A stretch of DNA of 64,000 bases from assembly GCF_014851395.1 (NCBI RefSeq), contig NW_024041150.1:11680137-11744136 (forward strand). The letters run 5' to 3'. Every line of letters begins with the position of its first letter. Position 1 is the stretch's first letter. Origin of the DNA: Micropterus salmoides. Its lineage: Eukaryota > Chordata > Actinopteri > Centrarchiformes > Centrarchidae. The notes below the pieces were generated by a model, which saw only the letters and a program-made list of their open reading frames with translations, had not been told where the DNA came from and did not search any database. Both the position numbers and the translations under genes were made by a program. Positions 27,201-36,200 of the stretch are shown here, piece by piece.

Positions 27201-30200
27201 TTTTCTGCACATGGGACAGGGCGACTGCACTGTATTAAGGAGAGGATGACCGGGGCCATGTATTGTGAGATTTTGGGGAACAACCTCCTTCCCTCAGTTA
27301 GAGCATTGAAGATGGGTCGAGGCTGGGTCTTCCAACATGACAATGACCCGAAGCACACAGCCAGGATAACCAAGGAGTGGCTCTGTAAGAAGCATATCAA
27401 GGTTCTGGCGTGGCCTAGCCAGTCTCCAGACCTAAACCCAATAGAGAATCTTTGGAGGGAGCTCAAACGCCGTGATTCTTAGCGACAGCCCAGAAACCTG
27501 ACTGATCTAGAGAAGATCTATTTATTCAATTCAATTCAATTTTATTTATATAGCGCCAAATCACAACAACAGTTATCTCACAGCGCTTTTCATAAAAGAG
27601 CAGGTCTAGACCGTACTCTGTGATGCTATTTACAGAAGTCCAACAGTTCCCACCAAGAGCAGCATTAGGCGACAGAGGCAAGGAAAAACTTCCTTTAAGA
27701 GGCAGAAACCTCGAGCAGAACCATGGCTCAGGGTGGGCGGCCATCTGGTGAAGGTGAGAGAGAGAGAGAGAGAGATGGAAGGAGAGAGAGAGAGAGAGAG
27801 AGAGAGAGGGATGGAAGGAGAGAGAGAGAAACAGAGAGGGATGGAAGGAGAGAGAGGGGAGGGAGGCAGCCTACACAATATACACACAGAGGTACAGACA
27901 GTAAAGGTGATGTTGCTATAGACTAAATGAAAAATGGTACAGATATTTAAAGTAGTGTTAATGGTAACAGTCGTAATGTTAATGATTATAATAACAATAA
28001 TAACAATAGGACTAGTAACAATAGTCGTTTCAGCAGAGGGTGTCGAGCAGGAACACGGGGGCAGCAGGTGACCCGCAACCACAGATCCAGACTCCACAGC
28101 TCCAGAGCCAGAAACACCTGCAGGAAGTGATAAAAACCTGTAAGAAGTGATCTGTGTGGAGGAGTGGGCCAAAATCCCTCCTGCAGTGTGTGCAAACCTG
28201 GTGAAAAACTACAGGAAACGTTTGACCTCTGTAATTGCAAACAAAGGCTACTGTACCAAATATTAACATTGATTTTCTCAGGTGTTCAAATACTTATTTG
28301 CAGCTGTATCATACAAATAAATTGTTCTAAAATCATACATTGTGGTTTCTGGATTTATTTTTTTAGATTATGTCTCTCACAGTGGACATGCACCTACGAT
28401 GACAATTTCAGACCCCTCCATGACTTCTAAGTGGGAGAACTTGAAAAATAGCAGGGTGTTCAAATACTTATTTTCCTCACTGTAGTTCTCTCCTCTACCA
28501 GCATCTCACCCAGATAGCCAAGAGGGTGCTAGCTGTGCTACTGCAGCCATGGAGGTGCTCTTTCCCCAGCCTGGTGGACCCAGCAGGAGGATGAGTCTGG
28601 TTCTTGACTGCTCCACTGCCTTCTTCACATCAGCTAGGAAAGCCTGCCTCAAAGTACAGCCCTTTGCACTGAGGGATGGAGGTAAATCTTAAGCATGTGT
28701 GGAAATACACGAATTAGAACTGCATTTACTCTGTTAAATAGTCTGAGTAGCCCAGTTAGATAGTTGTAGATTACTCTGTGGTTGCTCTGTACCTTCACTC
28801 TTAATTAAAGAGTCTATTCTTTCTTTGAATCACCATGGATAGTAAAATCCCTGTCACACCAGCTTTTAAACGGAAATTTCAGAGGGAAATCAAGTCATTT
28901 CAACTGACAGTTTAAATTCACACTATTCACCACTGTTTTGACAGTGCTAACTGATTTATCCCAATGCCCAAAAATAATTTTCCCCATAGACCATTATGAA
29001 AGGGACGTCTGTTGACAGTACAAAGTCAATTTGTGAAATTTGAATCCATGAAGGTTTTAGATTTGTAAATCTTCTCTAGAGACCAGAAAAGTGATAATGG
29101 ACTCAGTAGCTTCACAGAGTTTTACCTTTCAAACCATTTGAAATGTCCACCTACATAAGTACTTATAGGCTTTTGGCATAGGACCCTGGGAACAAAGGGA
29201 TGAGCCCCTAACATGTTAGTCAGCCAGGAAACAGTCACAGTCACTCGATCAGCAGTTAACAATGCGTTTACCAAAATACTTTGAAGTTGAATTCCAATTG
29301 TCCGTGCCAGTACTTTTCTTACCTAGTTAGCTGTCAGTTATTAAGCTAGGTAACTTAATCACTAACTGGACAATAAAGTTTATTTAAGTAAGTATTTGTA
29401 CCTTTGACTTTCTCAAGTCTCAAAACAGTCTGCATGTCTCCATGACAGGAAGGTTATATAAAAGTGGATCGTAGGTGCAGCCGACACACACAATAGTGCT
29501 TCTCCAGCCGGTCCCGCCTGTACATTGGTAGTATCAAATGTTTCTACAAACTAAAACTTATGCCCTTACAATAATTTGGACGCTGCTACAATCACTAAAC
29601 AATTCTACACACAGTGGCTGTGAATAGAAAGATTTATTTTACTATTTCAAGTTGCGCTGGGAAAGATTTTGGTGCTGCCAACAGAAAATCATGAGTCGCT
29701 GTGATCTAGCACACCAGAGTGTGGTGTGAATCCAGCGCTAGTGATTGATAATGGACATGATAGGCAATGACCCACTCACAGATGGAGTCCGTAGTCAACA
29801 TGAAGTTGTATCTCCTCCTGTATCTGCACTCTGACAGCTTCTCTCCTCACTGTGTCATAAGGGCCTTGAGTTTTGTTGACCTTCATTACTCTGGAATAGT
29901 GAAAGTACAAAAAGTAGCTGTAGTTAACTCAAAACCAAGATTTTTACTAGTTAATAAAAAGTTTACAAATGTGTGTATGCTGTACTTGTTGAGGGAATTG
30001 ATAACAGTCCGTTGAAAGTGGGAGGAGATGCGCTCGGTGTAGAACTTGTGTGAACGATTGTGTTTGGGGTTCAGGCCTTTCCGTCCCCATCCTACATTAC
30101 GCTCATAGATATTGGTGTGGCGCAGCTAGATGATGTAGACAAAGAAATTTTCAAAAATTACACAAGAGGCAGCACTGAAAGACAAGAGAAGAAAAATCTA

Positions 30201-33200
30201 CAAAGGCACATCTTGTGTTGCACTTACACCTAACAATAATCCTCCAGGGGAAAACTGCACTGCCAACGACGGTTTGCAGGCTATATAGCTTATTGGCTAG
30301 TCAGCTGTAGCAGACCGAATAGTTTAAAAAGGTACCTCAACAATCACTTTAGATGCTGCAGTATATGTTTGCTTGTCTAACAGTGAAAATACCTTCTCAT
30401 GGAGCCGGTCCATAAATTTCTGGTGTGCTGTGCTGAGTACTGGGTCGAGCTGAGCTTGTCCCTTCAGGAGGTCAATGTACTGAGTGATGTGTTCATTATT
30501 CAGGTTGAAGTAAAGGTCTGGGATGACTCTCTTATAGCAGTGGCAGTGCTCTTCTGGTGGAGCCCCATCTACAGACTGCAGACCTGTCTCTACCTCCCAG
30601 TCAAGAACTATGCATAAGAAAAATGAAAGATATTAGCCGATAGCTGTTGTTTGTGTCAATAATCAGGATCTTGACATTAGAAAATTTCATGTTAGATATT
30701 TATCAACTTAGTAGTTCTTTGTAAAAGTAAGTAGTTCTTCTTACTGTATTTAAATCATAGGACAATATATGCTGATTGGAAACCTGCTCTGTGTGAGATT
30801 ATTTAAGGTAATTAACTACAATGTGTCTATACTGGGTTTCGCCAACACTAGAAGGATTCAGGAGAAAAGCACTATCAGATAAGAGGACAAAAAAAAACCC
30901 AGTGTGTTTTCCAGCCCTACTTGTTCTGAGTAACAGTGATGCCTGCTCTTGTCCAAGTGCCTCAACTGCGCTGCGTTGTAGAATTCCACACAGTCTGTGG
31001 CAGGCCGTGCTCCAGTCCTTCCTGGCCTGTCTCCTGCGCTCACTGTCCATGCTCAAACTGTCAGGATGGTGACAGCTGTGAATGATATGAAGAGATAATG
31101 AATGGGATTGTTAAACCTGGGTTCATGTTTTCCACATGTTGAACCCTACTGATTGCTGTGACAGGATTATAGAGAGAGAGACAGAGATTGTTTTGAATTG
31201 TTTATTCATAGTGAGCCCATGGCCTTTTCCTGCCAAAATTTCCAATTAAAACGCAATGTAATAGGCTGTGACGACATTTGCTGTGTTCCCAAAAAGAAGA
31301 CATTTTTTGGCATTGGTGATTTGGTGACCTCTTCTATAATACCATCCAGAAGAAATGTTTACATTTCTATGCATAGAGAATATTTAAATTGTCTGTAAGT
31401 TGTTGGTTCAAAGACTTTTTAATGTAGTGTGCAGTGCAGGGACGTTGGAAGTCAGTCAGTTGGGGGGTGCTGAGAGAAGGTCAGTCTATATAATGAAGTC
31501 ATACTAACTAGTGCACAATATTCATGTTTTTTGTAATAATTTGAATTGTTAGGATAACTTTTTTCTAACTTCTTTCTAGTTAACAACAACTTACAACTTT
31601 ATGATCAAAGAAAGTTTTTATATCACTTTGTCACTTCTGTCCATACTAACACTCCCTCTCTCTCGCCCGTTCACATGAGCTCTCTCTCTCTGTTGTGAGT
31701 CTACATCACATTTTTTTATTTATCAAATCATTGTTTTTAATGCTTGGTTGTAAGGGGTGCTGCAGGCCCCCTTCTTACCATGTCCATGGTGCAGTGAGTA
31801 TTGCAGCCTCCACAGGCAGCATCAGTGGGGCTTTAGCCTTTAAGTATTTTGTTTAGCATTCCATCAAAACATTATACTTTTTGTTACGTGTTTTCTAGTG
31901 AGAACATAGTACACTGTGATCTTAACCACCAAAGACTTCTAATTTTTCCATGAAATAAGAAATATCAGATCCACAACACTGAAAATTTACAGCTATGCTA
32001 GCGGCTCTGTGAGGCTGTATTTAGTGGTGCTTTGAGCTAAATGCTAATATCAACATGCTAGCATGCTCAAAAAATATTGCTAACATGCTGATCTTTACCA
32101 GGTTTAGTATTTATCAGTGTTGCCATCTTAGTTTAGCATGTCAGCATTCTTACATAAGCACTAAACATAAAGTACAGCTGAGGCTGATGGGAATGTCATT
32201 AATTTTGGAGGTACATCTAATAGTTAGATCGATCTGAAAACAAAGACTCTAAGCTGCTGGTAGCACGAAATTCAAAGTCAGAGGATCACTAAAGTCATTA
32301 GGATTCATCCTCTGAGAGCCATGAAGGCCTACACCCTTTTTCAGTTGCTGAGATATTTCACTCAGGGTTCACGAAGAATGTCTGAACAAATTTTAAGATT
32401 GAATAGTTGTTGAAATATTTCAGTATGGATCATAGACACACCAAGTCACACTGCAATCCTTTTAGTCTGATTTGTTTTAATTGAAACAGAACACAGCATA
32501 AACTGTGACCAGTGAGTTTGTTTTCACCTGATGAGAGCTAAGCGGTAGACAGGAGGAAGGCAATTCTCATCCATCTTGTAGTACATCTGAAGTAATGTTA
32601 GGTCTTTTTCCAAATCCCCCAGACTCTTTGCACCTACAAAGCTGTGTCTGGCCATATCTCCTTCTGAAAATGAATTGTGGGAGCTCTGGCTCAGCAGTCC
32701 TGAGTATGTAGCCTGTTCTCCAAAATTTAGATAACTCCCGTAAATTGAACCCTGAATGAAACTGTCTGAGCTGCTGTCTGTAGTGATGCTGGACTGGGAG
32801 CCTGAGGCAGGTAAGTCCTCCATTGGTTTGTTCCCGGGCATTTGCTGTCGGTCTCTCTCCACCACTTTTATTATGGCCTCAAAGGCCTCTCTGGTGATGG
32901 TAGAGGGAAGGCTCTGGACCTCGTACTTCTGTCCTACAAACAACTAACCAACAGAACAGAGAATCATAAATGAATTCATCATCTGAAACACAAAGATGCC
33001 ATTTATCAAAAATCTGCACTCTTGTACTGTCAAATAACAGTACATGATCATATCTTACAATAAAGTTTGGACCCTGGCTTCCCTGACAAAGTTGGAGATT
33101 CTCCACATGCAGCTCTACAGTGTCGTGCCGTTCAGCAGCAGGTGTTCCAACCCCCCAGCGGAGGTCAACCATTCTGAAGTCGTAGCCTCTCTGCTTACAG

Positions 33201-36200
33201 TAGAGATACAGTCTGGGATAAACGTTCTCCAAAAGCACACTTCTCTCTGCAACTGTGTCTGATTCAAACACATAACAAGAAAACAATTCTTACATCTTGC
33301 AAAAGTGAGTGATTTTGCTTTGTAAAACATAGAAAGACAAATTGTGATTACAAACACTGTTGCCATTCTGTGGTATGATTTAGTACATATGTTTAGTACA
33401 GGATAGGTAGCGGTCTAGTGGAGGTAGGAGGAGGACATCTGGATACCTAAGGTATACCTCGGTACAGAAAGGTGGTATTCCTGGAGTTGTCACCCAGCTG
33501 ATCAAGGAGGCGCACAAAAGGAAGGTAGGAAGGCCTTGCCAATGCATACGGCTCTAAACTCAACAATCTGGTCAAGACTACCCTGGACCAACTCACGTTC
33601 CCCCGTAAGATCAAAGACCTTAAGCTGAACTATTACTATTACTACTACTGGAACTTCAGGGTCAGAGTCACTTCTAGGAATGTAAAATCAGACTAGCAAT
33701 ACTTCACTCTAAACTGTTGACTGGTCTGGCCAACCTGGCAGATTCGAGGCTTGGATTTACCAACATGACATTTTACCTTGAGTCCTCTGGCTTCTGCCAG
33801 TGCATGAGGTAACCCTGTCGACAGTGGAGGCCCTGAAGAGGAAGCTATTGCAGCTATCTCCGCAGATGGCTATGGGCTGCCACACAGCCTAAGCAGTGCA
33901 GCACTGTATGTGAGGAGAAACAAACTCCCAGCTCCATGTGAACCACTTCGGCAAGGAGTTCAGGGTTTCACCAGAGAGGTGTTGCTCTATTGGGACTCAA
34001 GGGACTCTAGAGGGATGGCAGCAGGCATTATGGTGTGGACAAGCAGGAAGCAGAGCGCCCAGGAGGGCCTGGAGATGGCAGAGTCTCAGGTGAGACTCAG
34101 GGCTTTGGTGGGCACGGTGGGAACTGGGCAGGTTGGGAGCAATCCTACAACCTCCCTATGATAAGGCAGATGGTAAGGACACACGCCATCTAGTCCTGGA
34201 AGAGGTGCAGGCAGGTCTCAAGGAGGAACGGACCAGCAGAATGGTGGGCATGCTGCAGCAGGGAGCATGGACAAGGTGGGAGGGTGCACTGGAGAGGAAG
34301 ATCCTCAGGGCTGACATCTGGCAGGCTCCAACTCCAGTGGATCAAGTTCACAGTCCAAGCTATGTATGATGTCCAACCTAGTCCAGCAAATCTCCCAACC
34401 TGGGGCATGAGTGATTATCCAGTGTGTCCTCTGTGTCCTGGGACAGGTTCACTCAAACACATCCTTAGCAGCTGTCCTACAGCCCTGGGGAAGGGCCATT
34501 ACTGCTGCTGACACAACAAAACCCAGACCAGCAAACAAAAGGAAACAAAAGGAGTCCCAGCTGCATCAGACCTGCTTAAATGGTTTTTGATTGTATGATT
34601 GCCAATTGGACTGTGACATGTTCCTACTGCATCATGGGGAGGGGTGTCAAGTTTGATTCATGTTATTATTTCTTTGACAACTGATTTGATATTGTTGTTG
34701 CAGTATTTGTCATCAGCTAACATTAGGTTGTGCTATACTGACATGTTTTGTGGTTATTGTAGTTTGTTTAAATGTTTATGTAGTATTACAAATGTAGTCT
34801 ATCTTCATGGGTCTGAATGGCCTGATCACAATATGTTTCCCCCCACTCTCTTTTGAGTTTAGTTGTTATGTTGACCTCTCTTCTGTGCAAAGAATTAGAG
34901 TCAGACGTGTTTGTGACTTTTTTGATTTTGTGAAAAAAACAAAAACCACCTGTATCCATCTGGTCTACCAACTCGTCCTGTGACAGATACCCTGATTTTA
35001 CAGATAACGTAAAAGAGAAAAATCTATCCATCTGTTTCATGGCATATTCTGTACAATAAAAGGTGCATACACTTTTATAATAAATGTGTTGTAAATAAAT
35101 TGTCATACTATACACACTATCAGAAAATGGTGGCAAAATGCTGGTATAATATGTGGAAAGCAGTGTAGCCTCTGCCAAGCCCATTCTATATTTCCCTCCA
35201 GTGGTAGCATCGAAAAAAGACATTGACAGATTCCGGGAACACCAAGATTAATGAACTGAAAGCAATACAAAGACCACAAAGACTTTCACCAGGTTTGCTT
35301 TTAGATTTCAAAACGTAACATTCATATATGTTACAATCACACCAACATTCTACACACATACGCTTTAATCCATGATTAGGTTAGTTTCATCAGTGGGAGT
35401 TACTTGGTAATGTCATGTAATGCATGAGTATTGTTGAATAGTTATATAGTTTAAAGGAATAGTTTTTGGAAACAGGCTTCTTTGCTTTCTTCTTGAGAGT
35501 TAGATCAGAGAATTGATACCATACTCATGTCTGTACAGTAAATATACCACAAACTAATTAATACATTAGACCTTGTTTGTTTAACAATAAAAAAACAAAG
35601 TGTAAAAACCACAGTTGTGGTTGGACGGGTTGTTGTGTTCCGGACTATTAATGAGTTTTAGAGATGCTGGTAGGTTGTTACTGTTGGAAACAACCAGGCT
35701 AGCTGTTAAAACCCCTTTCCAGCCTTTATGCTAAGGTAAGATAAGTGACTGCTGGCTCCAGCTTCATATTTATTGTACAGAGACAGGAGTGCTATCTATT
35801 TCTCCCCCAACTCTCCACCAGAAAAGCAAGATAAGCTTTTTTTCTTAAAATTTCTATTTCTACTTATTACTAGACAAATAGACTAACTTAGAAAAGTGAT
35901 TAAAAGTGATCCAGGAATATAATTTTGAATGAACACCTGCCAATCAGAATGTTTCATGCTTTAAGATATATAGATTTCTTAATTCTTACCTTTGTATCCA
36001 CCACATATGTAGACCATGAATCTCTTCTCTTCAACAAGACATTGCGGCTCCTTCTTTCTTTGAACCTCATTGGTCATTGTACCGCACAACAAGTGAGTCC
36101 CTGGGAGTTTATTTTCACTTCTTTTGTCCACATGATTTTTGTTTGACCTAACAGACAGAGAAGTGTCTGTCACTCTTTTTTCTTTGTCCTCATCCTCAGC

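Larger units (their letters stand above)
26251..28482 (+). mobile_element. Tc1/mariner element with about 205-bp inverted repeats, split by a LINE
   Basis: Starts CAGTGAGGAAAAGAAGTATT and ends with the complementary sequence, bounded by TA dinucleotides (26249-26250 and 28483-28484). The terminal inverted repeats (26251 to about 26452 and about 28277 to 28482) each carry an outer and an inner direct repeat (TATTTGAACACC at both ends of each arm), the IR/DR layout of Tc1 elements such as Sleeping Beauty or Passport. It carries a transposase gene and sits in intron 11 of the NWD-like gene. Confidence 0.92.

Noticed and set aside
34786..35223. 145-codon minus-strand ORF in NWD intron 4
   Set aside because: Exons 4 and 5 already join in frame; no family match and no compatible splice sites.
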